Below are positions 24,770 to 33,752 of a stretch of DNA of 64,000 nt, piece after piece. Under the pieces are notes generated by a model. The model ran no database searches, had not been told where the DNA came from, and saw only the letters and a list, made by a program, of their open reading frames with translations. The position numbers and the translations under genes are program-made. This DNA comes from REEB52 sp964626905 (lineage in GTDB: Bacteria; Chlamydiota; Chlamydiia; Chlamydiales; SM23-39): NCBI GenBank assembly GCA_964626905.1, contig CAZVHA010000001.1:186001-250000 (forward strand), read 5' to 3'. The number at the start of each line of letters is the position of its first letter. Within the stretch, counting starts at the first letter, position 1.

Positions 24770-26512
24770 ATGACTCAACGGTTTGAGAGCAACGAGAAAC
24801 CTTATCCGCAGCTGTTTACGCAATGCCTTTTGTTCTGTTTGTTTTTGCTTCCGATGATCGCCTCGGGCGTTTCCAATCGCGAGGAGGGAAAAGGGGATGC
24901 TGCTTTACAAAATTATCCTCTTTTACCTGAGCAAGAACTCCAACAAGTTGCTCCTTATCTAGCAACCCTTGTGGATTTACTATTTAAAAATCATCAATAC
25001 AGCCCTTATGGCGCTCAATTTGGCTTGGCTCCTGCCATTCATTCTAGCGAAATCGATTCCATAGATCTTTTAGATTGCGTTGTCGGAGATCGAAACGTTT
25101 ATTTGCCTCTCTTTTCCGAGGAAGACAAGAAAACCCTTTTGGAGCGGCTCAAAAAGATCCGAACTGAGGCTGCGGAGTATATACAGAAATCAGTTAGAGA
25201 ATATATCAAGCAGCGCTACAACGGAGAAGCGGAAGTGATCAGCATCCAGGTCAATGGGTCGTCTCTTTACGGATGGTCTAAGGAAAAAGCCCCTGATGAT
25301 ATTGATAATGTCGCGATTATCCGTCTAGTAGACGATAGCATTTTGCTTCGAGACCATCTCTATGAGATGCCAAAGGATTTAAAATTTCCCGGATTAGAAA
25401 TTTCGGGCACAGCGATCCAATCTGTAAATGGGTTTAACCAAAAACATCCTCATACGCAAACAGCCTTGATCTCCTCTTACGTGTGCGGCATCCCCATTTT
25501 CCAAAAAGAACGGGTGATTGGAACTGTAGATAGAAAGAATCTATTATTCCATGCCTTTTCCTTGTTAGAAAGCGGCAGAAAACAATTTCTGTCGAAGAAT
25601 TGTAAGGCCTATTTGAAATGGATCAATCGCCTTTTAGATGTGAAGGCGATCTTGTATAAACTCGGTGCTCTCGATTGGTTCGACCATCATGCTGATTGGG
25701 AAAGATTTGATGAAATGACCCGTAAAATAGCTGCATGCGATGAACAGTTCATCGAGAAATTTGTCGATGAATCCCTCATCGAATATGTCAAGTATAGAAC
25801 GATCATTGAAAAAGCTCTTCGCGAAGAAAAAACAAAGACTGTCGTAGATCTTTTAGCCGCCATCATCGCAAAAGACCCGAAACAACGTGAGGACTTTCTA
25901 TTTCAAGAAATCGCTCTTTTGGAAAAAGCGAATGGGTTTGAGATTCGCTTTCCAATGGAAGAGCCTGTTTGCAAAGGTTGGGCGGAAAGGCGCAGATTGG
26001 CAATGGATAAGGGAGCAATCGAGCAAGAACATTTAGCCCTTTTGGATTTAAATGACCTAGCTATTTGTCTATCGTTGGCTCACAACAGCCCCTTCGCATC
26101 TGTCAGAAAACGTCTAACGGAAAAGGGGATTGCTGTAGCAGATCGGCCCCCAGAAGCACAATCGGCCGTTGACGAAGCGGCATTGCCCCATCTCTTGGAA
26201 CTTCTAGAGTCAGGCGACAAGAAAGAGAAATATCTATCCTTAAACGCTCTTATGGATATTGGTTCGCCAAGGGCGGTCCCTTTTATTGTGAATTTCGCAT
26301 CGAAATTGGAGAATCTTGGTGAGCCTTCCCTTATGGATTGTGCCATCCAAGTGTTGGGTAGAATTGAAAGCGATAAAGCCATCTCCTTTTTGATGAATAT
26401 TATTGAGAATGATGAAGTTCATAAGGCAAGAGCAATTCAAGCTCTTTTAAATCTCTCTAAAAATCCAGGAGCTAAATTTTTAATTTCATGGGAACTTTCA
26501 CAATATGAATAA
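24770..26512 (+). CDS. Exported nucleotidyltransferase-like protein with C-terminal HEAT repeats
   Basis: 580 residues. A hydrophobic segment at residues 17-34 (QCLLFCLFLLPMIASGV) acts as signal or anchor. Around residues 162-180, NGSSLYGW followed by APDDIDNVAIIRL resembles the G-S...D-x-D active site of the nucleotidyltransferase fold; later RVIGTVDRKNLL could hold the third acidic residue. The last ~110 residues show HEAT-like repeats (LPHLLELLESGDKKEKYLSLN, GSPRAVPFIVNF, VLGRIESDKAISFLMNII). The family is not one I can name, and the NTase assignment needs a profile search. It overlaps the following exported glycosyltransferase by 8 bases, so both are made together and exported. Confidence 0.65.
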   Translation: MTQRFESNEKPYPQLFTQCLLFCLFLLPMIASGVSNREEGKGDAALQNYPLLPEQELQQVAPYLATLVDLLFKNHQYSPYGAQFGLAPAIHSSEIDSIDLLDCVVGDRNVYLPLFSEEDKKTLLERLKKIRTEAAEYIQKSVREYIKQRYNGEAEVISIQVNGSSLYGWSKEKAPDDIDNVAIIRLVDDSILLRDHLYEMPKDLKFPGLEISGTAIQSVNGFNQKHPHTQTALISSYVCGIPIFQKERVIGTVDRKNLLFHAFSLLESGRKQFLSKNCKAYLKWINRLLDVKAILYKLGALDWFDHHADWERFDEMTRKIAACDEQFIEKFVDESLIEYVKYRTIIEKALREEKTKTVVDLLAAIIAKDPKQREDFLFQEIALLEKANGFEIRFPMEEPVCKGWAERRRLAMDKGAIEQEHLALLDLNDLAICLSLAHNSPFASVRKRLTEKGIAVADRPPEAQSAVDEAALPHLLELLESGDKKEKYLSLNALMDIGSPRAVPFIVNFASKLENLGEPSLMDCAIQVLGRIESDKAISFLMNIIENDEVHKARAIQALLNLSKNPGAKFLISWELSQYE

Positions 26513-28346
26513 GAACATGTTAATGATTTTGTTTTTTCTTTGCTCTGCAATTGCGCTGAGCTCAGCACCCTCTTCAGGTGAACTCTACTATAGAGAGATC
26601 GTTGGAAACAGCTCTGTTCCAGATATTAGCAGCAAGAAGTGGGTTCCACTTCTATCAGAATTGATCATTGCGTATAGCCAAGCGAAATCTGAGGAGGAAA
26701 TCCAGGAGGCAGATCGGGCATTCAAGGCAATTTTATCGGGAAAAATTTCCTCGAATCTCCTTTTTTTGGAATCTGTGCGCAAAGAAATGAAAAAATCGGG
26801 AATTCCAAAAGAAGAGTCTGACAGAAGAGTCCGAGAATTATTGGAAGAGATTGTCTATAAAACAGCCTGCCTGTTTTCGACTCCTGAAAATAGAGATTAT
26901 CTCCGAGAGCGATTGGGGGATCGTTCATTAAATGAGGATGTTTTAGCGACACCAACTGTGCAAGGGATCAAAGAAAAAATTCGCCATAAATTAGAAAACA
27001 ATGAATTAACGCTCCTTGATCCCGAAGGAAGAGCTATTACAAACCCTGGGGAAGTGGTGCGGATTTTAGAACAGGTGAATGTTGCGGTTGGAATTCCCTC
27101 ATATAAAGAAGGCGAAGATATTTGCATCCCAACCCGGAAAATGTTTATGGGGTTGGCAAAATATTTTAAGGATCAAAAAGTGATCCTTCTCGGGAATTTC
27201 TATCATCAAATTCCGAATAACACAGCCAGTTTCTTTGCAGATGCGATAAGGCGTTTAACGCGAGAGAACCAAGGGACGAAAATTTATTCTTTGGCGATGT
27301 CGACTGGATTGGATGAAATGGGAAATCCAATGATCGGGAAAGGGAATAATTTTAGGAATTTTTTTGAACTTCTTTGGCTTGCTGAGACTTGTGGGTCATT
27401 TAAGGGAGCGGCGGTTGTAGATGCGGATCTGAAAACCCTGATTCATAATGGAAAAGAAGTTGGGATCACTGAATTATGGGTGAAGCATCTCATTTACCCG
27501 ATGATTTATCCTAAAGAACTTGGGCTGGATGAACCCGCTCAATTTGTTTCTCCCTTTTATCACAGGCATGAGCATGATGGTGCTGGAACAAATAATTATT
27601 GTGTAGGATTCATCAGACTTGTCTCTAACTTGTTTGTCAGACAGCCTATTGGAGGGGATTTTGGTTTTTCGGGTATTGCATTAGAGAAATTTCTCTTCGA
27701 TATGGAATGGAACCATGGGACCAGGCAGTATGGGATAGACATTTCAATGAGCTTAACCTCCGCTTTGAATCAACTCCGTTTAGCGGAAGTTGAGTTAGGG
27801 GTCAAAATCCATGATACATCCGAGGGAAAGGTTTTCCTCATTGCTTCAGAAGTTTTTGGAACGATTATCAAGTTATTGATGAAAACCAAAAATCAATGGA
27901 TCGCTTACACAGAAAATGAGACAGATTTATACCACGCGCCGTTAGATTTGGTGAATTTGGACTCAGCGAGACACACGGGGCCCCCAACGATGTTTCGTCG
28001 GAAGGGGTGTGAAAGCGAAATCGAAGCTTTGCGCTCCGACAAACGAAGCCCTTCCCCAAGCGGGAAGGGCGAGGATGAGGATCGATTTAGCGAAGTCGCA
28101 GCAAGTCCAAATTCACCAAATCTAACGGCGCGTGGTATAGTACGAGTAGGACAAAAACTGCCGTTTTTTATTCGAGATTTACACGTGGATTATGAATTCT
28201 ATAAAAGAGAATATTATGAGTTTCTTGGAATGCCATATAAAGAGGTAGATTTAGAGACCGATCTCTTCACAAAAGAGCAGATTTTAGACAGGATCGAAGA
28301 ATGGGGAATCGAAAAAGAGCGGATGAGCGCTTTTTTTGAAGGATAG
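26505..28346 (+). CDS. Exported GT-A-fold glycosyltransferase carrying an in-frame MITE
   Basis: 613 residues. Residues 1-22 are a clear signal peptide (MNKNMLMILFFLCSAIALSS). The core from about residue 195 (VAVGIPSYKEGEDI) to about 390 has a GT-A look with a D-x-D at residues 306-308 (VVDADLKTL), a later HEHDGAGTN acceptor-side loop, and PIGGDFGFSGIAL, somewhat like mannosylglycerate-synthase-type enzymes. Residues 476-545 are encoded by an inserted TA-flanked miniature element (27930-28137). Its 210 added bases keep the frame, and removing it joins ENETDL to VRVGQKLPFF with no break. A glycosyltransferase with a signal peptide is unusual and suggests a periplasmic or secreted effector role. 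Confidence 0.75.
   Translation: MNKNMLMILFFLCSAIALSSAPSSGELYYREIVGNSSVPDISSKKWVPLLSELIIAYSQAKSEEEIQEADRAFKAILSGKISSNLLFLESVRKEMKKSGIPKEESDRRVRELLEEIVYKTACLFSTPENRDYLRERLGDRSLNEDVLATPTVQGIKEKIRHKLENNELTLLDPEGRAITNPGEVVRILEQVNVAVGIPSYKEGEDICIPTRKMFMGLAKYFKDQKVILLGNFYHQIPNNTASFFADAIRRLTRENQGTKIYSLAMSTGLDEMGNPMIGKGNNFRNFFELLWLAETCGSFKGAAVVDADLKTLIHNGKEVGITELWVKHLIYPMIYPKELGLDEPAQFVSPFYHRHEHDGAGTNNYCVGFIRLVSNLFVRQPIGGDFGFSGIALEKFLFDMEWNHGTRQYGIDISMSLTSALNQLRLAEVELGVKIHDTSEGKVFLIASEVFGTIIKLLMKTKNQWIAYTENETDLYHAPLDLVNLDSARHTGPPTMFRRKGCESEIEALRSDKRSPSPSGKGEDEDRFSEVAASPNSPNLTARGIVRVGQKLPFFIRDLHVDYEFYKREYYEFLGMPYKEVDLETDLFTKEQILDRIEEWGIEKERMSAFFEG
27930..28137. mobile_element. TA-flanked miniature inverted-repeat element 1 (208 bp) inside a glycosyltransferase gene
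   Basis: The terminal inverted repeats start TACCACGCGCCGTTAGATTT and, counting the flanking TA, are identical over 36 bases at each end (27928-27963 and 28104-28139). TA lies directly outside both ends, consistent with a TA target duplication as made by IS630/Tc1-mariner transposases. There is no transposase inside. Element plus TA is 210 bases, so the host frame is preserved, and the element has no stop in that frame. The inner part carries a GGGGCCCCCAACG... hairpin similar to, but diverged from, the module in elements 2 and 3. Confidence 0.92.
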
Positions 28347-28355
28347 TAAAAACAG

Positions 28356-29801
28356 TCAGCCCTCATCCCGAGCGAAGTCGATATGGCCATTATACACATC
28401 GACTTTGATCAGTTTGACTTTGAGGAAATCTCCCACGTCCATTTTTTCAAAGCCTTTGACGAGTTTTCCCTCGATGGGGGGCGTCATGAGTCTGACCCAA
28501 GTCCCTTTTTTGGAGGCTCCGGTGACCATTGCATCGAATGTCTTGCCGATCTCTTTTTGCAAGACAACGGCTGCGGCGCATTTGATGAGGCGCCGTTCCA
28601 CTTTATCGGCATCGTCCTCTTTTTGGGTGCAATGCTCTGCTAGTTCTTGCAACTCTTTGTGGCTGTAAGGGATTTCTTTTCCAAGAAGTGCGCTTTTGAT
28701 GAGTCTTTGCATGATGAGATCGGGAAATCTCCGATTTGGGGCTGTTGCGTGGCAATATTCTCTTTCGGCGAGATCAAAGTGTCCTGGCGATTTTTTCCCG
28801 GGGAGGCCCAAAACATATTCCCCTCGTCCGAGGAGCTTGATGATTGCCAAAGAGAGATCGGGAAACTGGAGCGGCTCCTCTTTTTGTCTTTGAACCAAAA
28901 ATTGTCTGAGCGCTTTTGGATCTGGATTGGAGGGGAGTTTTTCCCCGAGTTCTTTTGCCAAAAAAACGATTCGATCCCATCTTTTGGGTGTTTTCACAAC
29001 GCGCCGAATGGTGGGGAGTTTTTGCTTTTTTAAAAACCGCATCACTGCGACGTTTGCTGCAATCATGAAATTTTCGATGATTTTGTGGGCCCGGTTCACC
29101 TGTCTTTCCTCAATAGAAACGGGGACCCCTTGGACAATCACTGCCTGCAATTGGATCACGCCAAATTCTAGCGCTCCTTGCGTCCTCCGGTAGTGTTCGA
29201 TTTTTTGCGCCATTTTTTCTTGCAAAATGAGCTGTTCTTTAAGCCCTTTAATGGCGGGCATTGCACTTTTACACACCGTGTGTTCTACCCATGCCCCGAC
29301 GCAAGTGTAGTTGAGTTTTGCCCAATTTTTCACAAGCGCATAAAAGAGCTCTTTGAGCTCAAAATTGCCATCTTCTTTCACTTCCATCTCAACGACAATG
29401 GCGCACCGATCCTCGTTGGCATTGAGCGAAGTGAGGTCGTTTGAGAGTTTTGGAGGGAGCATCGGAAAGACTTTGGTTGGGGTGTAGACCGACGTCGTAT
29501 TGTGCGCTGCCCTTTTGTCGATTTGCGAGCCGATTTTGACCATCCCATCGACATCGGCGATTGCAACGGATATTTTCCCCTCTTCTACATAGGTCAGTTG
29601 ATCGAGATCGAGCGAATCTTCATTGTCAATCGACACCCACAATAAGGAGCGCAAATCTCGAATATCGCTGAAGGGCACTTTTGGCTGATGGGAAAGTGTC
29701 TCGAGCTCCTTTTCAATTTTTTTGGAAAAAAAGGGAATAAATCCCTTTTTCAGCATCGCCTCATGGGCGATCTCCTCCAGCGTGATCACGGTGCATCCCA
29801 C
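28356..29801 (-). CDS. RNB-domain exoribonuclease (RNase II/R-like)
   Basis: 481 residues. The RNB catalytic domain starts at VSIDNEDSLDLDQLTY, where the acidic cluster (D-x-x-D-x-D) coordinates the catalytic metals, and runs through AHNTTSVYTPTKVFPMLP, LSNDLTSLNANEDRCAIVVEM and YCHATAPNRRFPDLIMQRLI. The last is the RNase II/R signature with the key Arg. A small S1-like end follows (GKTFDAMVTGASKKGTWVRL). The N-terminal cold-shock domains of RNase II/R are missing, so it is a short form. It hydrolyses RNA from the 3' end. Its start overlaps the preceding AsmA-like gene by 16 bases as the last gene of the glmS operon. Confidence 0.92.
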   Translation of the reverse strand: MGCTVITLEEIAHEAMLKKGFIPFFSKKIEKELETLSHQPKVPFSDIRDLRSLLWVSIDNEDSLDLDQLTYVEEGKISVAIADVDGMVKIGSQIDKRAAHNTTSVYTPTKVFPMLPPKLSNDLTSLNANEDRCAIVVEMEVKEDGNFELKELFYALVKNWAKLNYTCVGAWVEHTVCKSAMPAIKGLKEQLILQEKMAQKIEHYRRTQGALEFGVIQLQAVIVQGVPVSIEERQVNRAHKIIENFMIAANVAVMRFLKKQKLPTIRRVVKTPKRWDRIVFLAKELGEKLPSNPDPKALRQFLVQRQKEEPLQFPDLSLAIIKLLGRGEYVLGLPGKKSPGHFDLAEREYCHATAPNRRFPDLIMQRLIKSALLGKEIPYSHKELQELAEHCTQKEDDADKVERRLIKCAAAVVLQKEIGKTFDAMVTGASKKGTWVRLMTPPIEGKLVKGFEKMDVGDFLKVKLIKVDVYNGHIDFARDEG

Positions 29802-31063
29802 GGAAATGGGAGTTGTGGCGGCGGAATATCGGTCGGCTCTTTTTTTATAATAAAATTGCCAAACCCTTTGATTTTGCTCGCCGCAATGAGCGCCGTGATT
29901 TTTGCTGCAGCGCTCCCCTTGTTGATATCGGGGTGCTGCGTCGTCCCGCGAAAGGGGATTTTGAGCACATAGTTTGGAGGGAGGTCTTTGATTCCAAAGG
30001 CGCGCGCCAATGTGTCTGCTGGAATCCCGAGATTCATATGGAGCTTGTCGTTCAATAGGTCAATGCGTCCCCACGTACACACATGAACCGAGTCGCCCAA
30101 GAGGGCATCGAGTCTTCCCGTTTTCAAAATTCCCTGATTGATTTGGAAAGTGATCGGAGTGAACCAGGCGTTCATCTCATCGCCATTCAGCCTAGGAGTT
30201 GCTTTTAAAATCGCCATGATGATCTTCAACGAGGCGCCATTCTGGCAAACCACTTTGCCTAAGTTTAAAGTCGCTTTTCCTACCTGCAGTTTTTCTAGCG
30301 AATAGGGGAGGGGAAAGAAAAAACCATCCTTATCGAGGCGTAAAGTCACAAGGTGATCTGCCGAAAGACCTGTAATAAAGAGGGGATTGGCATCTTTGAA
30401 AAGGAGTTTGCTCATCGCGGGCGTCAGGCGGATTTGCACATCGATGGGGTCTGATAAAGAGATCCCGGTCTCTTTTAAAATCCCTTGGATGTGGGCTTTT
30501 GCATTGGGAGCAGTGACGAGTAGATCGATGTGCCCCTCGCCTTGGTCCATTCCAACGGTTCCCAAAAGATCCAATGTGGGACCAAAAATCTCGTCCAGCG
30601 TTGGATCGATGACAACCAGGGGAAATTGCTGAATGTCGAGCTGCAGATGGAAGTGGAGTTTTGAATAGATTTTCCCTTTGAGGGCAAGGTGGCCATTGAG
30701 AGTGATCCCGTTCAAAGTAAAATCGTCCCCGATAATTTGCCCCTGGATCTCTTTCACCTCCCTTCCCCGATAGGCGATTTGCCCATTTTTCAAATGGAAG
30801 GGGCCCGAAAATGACCAAAAGGGGGCGTCGATTTCCAGTTTTTCAAAAGAGCCTAAAACACCCTCTTTTTGGAAATGGACCCCTTGAAACACTTGCGGCC
30901 CCAACCAAGAGAGTTTTAAGGAGCTCACTTCCAACTGGATCCCTATTTTTTTCTCAAGGGCCTTCACGAAAAAGGGCTTTCCCAGCGCAGTCGATGCAAT
31001 CTTTGGGAAAAAAACCAAAAGAGCGAGAAGAAAGAAACCGATCAGCCATTTCCACTTTTTCAT
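29786..31063 (-). CDS. AsmA-like inner-membrane-anchored envelope protein
   Basis: 425 residues with one N-terminal membrane anchor (WLIGFFLLALLVFFPKIAS, residues 6-24). The rest is a periplasmic protein of repeated beta-strands. The opening KKIGIQLEVSSLKLSWLGPQVFQGVHF is the AsmA/DUF748-type first repeat. The closing LPPNYVLKIPFRGTTQHPDIN followed by an AAKITALIAASK helix is also typical of AsmA-type C-termini. Such proteins are thought to act as bridges that carry phospholipid to the outer membrane. It overlaps glmS by 4 bases upstream and the RNB gene downstream. Confidence 0.75.
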   Translation of the reverse strand: MKKWKWLIGFFLLALLVFFPKIASTALGKPFFVKALEKKIGIQLEVSSLKLSWLGPQVFQGVHFQKEGVLGSFEKLEIDAPFWSFSGPFHLKNGQIAYRGREVKEIQGQIIGDDFTLNGITLNGHLALKGKIYSKLHFHLQLDIQQFPLVVIDPTLDEIFGPTLDLLGTVGMDQGEGHIDLLVTAPNAKAHIQGILKETGISLSDPIDVQIRLTPAMSKLLFKDANPLFITGLSADHLVTLRLDKDGFFFPLPYSLEKLQVGKATLNLGKVVCQNGASLKIIMAILKATPRLNGDEMNAWFTPITFQINQGILKTGRLDALLGDSVHVCTWGRIDLLNDKLHMNLGIPADTLARAFGIKDLPPNYVLKIPFRGTTQHPDINKGSAAAKITALIAASKIKGFGNFIIKKEPTDIPPPQLPFPWDAP

Positions 31064-32838
31064 TGGACCGTCACCGATTTTGCAAGATTTCTCGGCTGAT
31101 CAATGTCGCACCCTCTCTCTTTTGCGAGGAAATAGGCAAAGAGTTGGCCCGCAACCGTCGATGCAAAAGGGGAGAGGGGATCGCATATTGTCGGCAGCCA
31201 AACACAATCGTCGGCAATTTTTGCGAGTCCCTTCAAATGCTCCGGTGCAAAAGCGATGATCGGCGCTTTTCTCGCCTTGACCTCTTGCAAATTGCTGAGA
31301 ATCTTTTCCTCCGTTCGCGCATCTGCACAAAAGGCGACGACCGGAAAATGTTCGTCGATCAGCGCAATCGCCCCATGTTTTAATTCCCCGGCAGCGTATC
31401 CTGCCGCATGAACATAGGAGATCTCCTTGAGTTTGAGCGCCGCCTCCATGCAGGTGGGATACATGTAGCGCCTTCCCATGAAAAAGAAGTTGTCGTAGCG
31501 GCTATATTTTTTTGCCATTTCTTCAATCTGGGCACTTTTTTGCAATACCTGTTCGATGTGGGACGGGAGCTTTTTGAGCGCCTCTACCTCGCCCTTGCCC
31601 GCCATATACAGGGCAAAAAGATAAAGCACCGCCATTTGCGAGGTGAACGCCTTCGTTGAACAGACGCTCATTTCTGGCCCCGCTTTCAGGAAAATACAGT
31701 GATCTACCTCTCTTGTAAGACTCGCATTTTTCACATTGCAAATGCCGATCACCTTTCGCCCTTGTGCTTTGGCCTCTTTGACTGCTGCTAAGGTGTCGGC
31801 CGTCTCCCCCGATTGACTGAGAGCGACGACAAGGGTATTTTTGGGGAAAATCCGGTAGCGCGCCTCAGAGGCAATCTCCGAATGGGCCGGAATGTGCGCT
31901 AAATCCTCCAAGTAGAGGGCTCCAATGGCCCCCGCATGGGCCGATGTGCCACATCCGATAAAACAGACTGAAGCTGCCGATCGATAAATATCTGGAAACG
32001 ATTCAAAAGCCACTTTCTCTTCATCGATCCTTCCCAGATACGCCCTTTGGATCGCCAAAGGCTGCTCATAGATCTCCTTCAGCATATAGTGCTCATACCC
32101 TTCCTTCGAAGGGGGGGTGAAACTGCTGTCAAATATTTCTGTCTTCTTTTGGATCGGGTTCAATAAAGAATCAAAAACGGCCACTTTGCCCTTTTCCACA
32201 ACCGCAATTTCCCCATCTTTTAAAAATAGGACATGGAGCCTTTTCCCTAAAAACGCATTTGGGTCTGACGAGAGAATTGACTCGGACCCCTTCTCGTCAA
32301 CCCCAATCGAAAGGGGGCTCTCCTTTGCCGAGGCGATGATTTGTCCCGGATGGTTTTTATGGACAAGGGCAATCGCAAATTGCCCTTTCACAAGGAAAAG
32401 GGCCTGTTTGAGCGCATCGATTAAATTTCCCTTGTAGAATTTAGAAATGAGATTGGCGATCACCTCAGTGTCGGTCTCCGAGCGAAAAAGGATCCCCTCT
32501 TTCTCGAGCGCCTCTCGCAAAGAATCGCAGTTTTCAATAATCCCATTGTGGACAAGGGCAAGCCCCGCCTGATGGTCGGGATGAGGGTGGGCATTTTCCT
32601 GAGTCACTTTGCCATGGGTGGCCCATCGAGTGTGGCCAATGGCCACTTCGAGTCTTTGCAGGGTGAGCTTTTCTTTCAGCTTGGCAAGCTTTCCCACCTC
32701 TTTGCATAGGGCGATTTTGCCATCGATAATTCCAGCAATCCCCGTAGAGTCGTAGCCCCGATATTCAAGCCGCTCCAGCCCTGAAATGCACGTTTTCAGT
32801 GGATCTCGATCTCCCACATACCCAAAAATGCCGCACAT
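31060..32838 (-). CDS. glmS: Glutamine-fructose-6-phosphate aminotransferase (isomerizing)
   Basis: 592 residues. GlmS makes glucosamine-6-phosphate, the first step of peptidoglycan and lipopolysaccharide amino-sugar synthesis. The start is set by MCGIFGYVGD, where Cys2 becomes the N-terminal nucleophile of the class II glutaminase domain; GAGGAG precedes this ATG. RLEYRGYDSTG and GHTRWATHG follow. Two SIS sugar-isomerase domains cover the C-terminal half (SQSGETADTLAAV, CSTKAFTSQ). It ends DQPRNLAKSVTVQ, the typical GlmS tail with the Schiff-base Lys. I see no glmS ribozyme-like leader: the upstream methyltransferase gene ends two bases before the start. Confidence 0.97.
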   Translation of the reverse strand: MCGIFGYVGDRDPLKTCISGLERLEYRGYDSTGIAGIIDGKIALCKEVGKLAKLKEKLTLQRLEVAIGHTRWATHGKVTQENAHPHPDHQAGLALVHNGIIENCDSLREALEKEGILFRSETDTEVIANLISKFYKGNLIDALKQALFLVKGQFAIALVHKNHPGQIIASAKESPLSIGVDEKGSESILSSDPNAFLGKRLHVLFLKDGEIAVVEKGKVAVFDSLLNPIQKKTEIFDSSFTPPSKEGYEHYMLKEIYEQPLAIQRAYLGRIDEEKVAFESFPDIYRSAASVCFIGCGTSAHAGAIGALYLEDLAHIPAHSEIASEARYRIFPKNTLVVALSQSGETADTLAAVKEAKAQGRKVIGICNVKNASLTREVDHCIFLKAGPEMSVCSTKAFTSQMAVLYLFALYMAGKGEVEALKKLPSHIEQVLQKSAQIEEMAKKYSRYDNFFFMGRRYMYPTCMEAALKLKEISYVHAAGYAAGELKHGAIALIDEHFPVVAFCADARTEEKILSNLQEVKARKAPIIAFAPEHLKGLAKIADDCVWLPTICDPLSPFASTVAGQLFAYFLAKERGCDIDQPRNLAKSVTVQ

Positions 32839-32839
32839 A

Positions 32840-33580
32840 TCACTCCTCTTTTCTCGCAATGAGACACAAAAATAGGGGGATTTCCCCCCGCGCCCGATCT
32901 TCCATTTTCGACTTGGGCCCTTCACTTTTTTTGTCAGAATACCATTCTTCCAAATTCTCGATCACAAGTTTTCCATTTTGCAGCCACAATACAATCTCCG
33001 AAAGGGGATGGTGATAGGAATAGGTCGTCGCCGATTTTTCTTTTTGACTAGGGGCCGTCTGGATCGGGATTTTTTGCGCCGTCTTGTAACTTTCGATCCG
33101 CCGGTATTGCAGTTTTTTCTTCTCGTCAATGCCCCAGCTGCTTTGTCTTGGAATTCGAAAGCAGGGGTGGTTGAGGACGAAAAGCATTTTCCCTCCCCGA
33201 GCTAAGTGAGAGGCGGCAATAAAAATCGCCTCTTTCCCCTTTTCCATATTTTGCAAAGACAAGATAAAGGAGACCCGATCAAACGTTTTTTTTTCTAAAG
33301 GGAGTGGGAGGGAGGCGTCTGCTGCGAAAAACTTTTGCCCAGGGGTCATTTTTTGCGCTTTTTGAATGAGCGCTTTGGATGCATCGATCCCGACATAATC
33401 AACCCCTTTGGGTAAATGCCTTGCCAAAACTCCCTGGCCACAACCTAGATCGAGAAGAGAGGAGAAATGGCCCAAAAGGCGCAAGGCGTTGGGAATGACC
33501 AGCGATTGGTGATAGTAGTGCCCCTTTTCTCCGACGCACCGATGATACCACCTTTCCGAGGGGTCCCAAGTTTCTGCCAT
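32840..33580 (-). CDS. Class I SAM-dependent methyltransferase
   Basis: 246 residues. Motif I is LLDLGCGQGVLARHLP, followed by VDYVGIDASKALI (acidic residue binding the SAM ribose), FFAADASLPLPLEKKTFDRVSFILSLQNM (motifs II/III) and GGKMLFVLNHPCFR. The layout is that of the Methyltransf_11/25 group, whose substrate cannot be inferred. Conserved HPCFRIP recalls chlamydial and other bacterial methyltransferases found near glmS-type genes, but the target is unknown. It is the first gene of a four-gene minus-strand operon with glmS, an AsmA-like protein and an RNB nuclease. Confidence 0.85.
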   Translation of the reverse strand: MAETWDPSERWYHRCVGEKGHYYHQSLVIPNALRLLGHFSSLLDLGCGQGVLARHLPKGVDYVGIDASKALIQKAQKMTPGQKFFAADASLPLPLEKKTFDRVSFILSLQNMEKGKEAIFIAASHLARGGKMLFVLNHPCFRIPRQSSWGIDEKKKLQYRRIESYKTAQKIPIQTAPSQKEKSATTYSYHHPLSEIVLWLQNGKLVIENLEEWYSDKKSEGPKSKMEDRARGEIPLFLCLIARKEE

Positions 33581-33752
33581 AAGTCAGAGATTTTAGGGTG
33601 AAATCCGCGAAAATGCAAGAGTGAATTTTCCCGCTTTAGGTTCAGCCCATTGTTTTATCCCCTTATTGGATTTCTTATCTCTCCTAATTTCTTGGTGTTT
33701 TAAACATTTGTTTTGTGTATAATATGTGATAACTGTATAAAAATCGCTATTT

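Noticed and set aside
27868..28059. 63-codon minus frame in element 1
   Set aside because: Falls mostly inside the miniature element; no start signal. Too short for a transposase.
32838..32925. 29-codon N-terminal extension of GlmS
   Set aside because: GlmS requires Cys directly after the initiator Met; MCGIFGY at 32838 with GAGGAG upstream is the true start.
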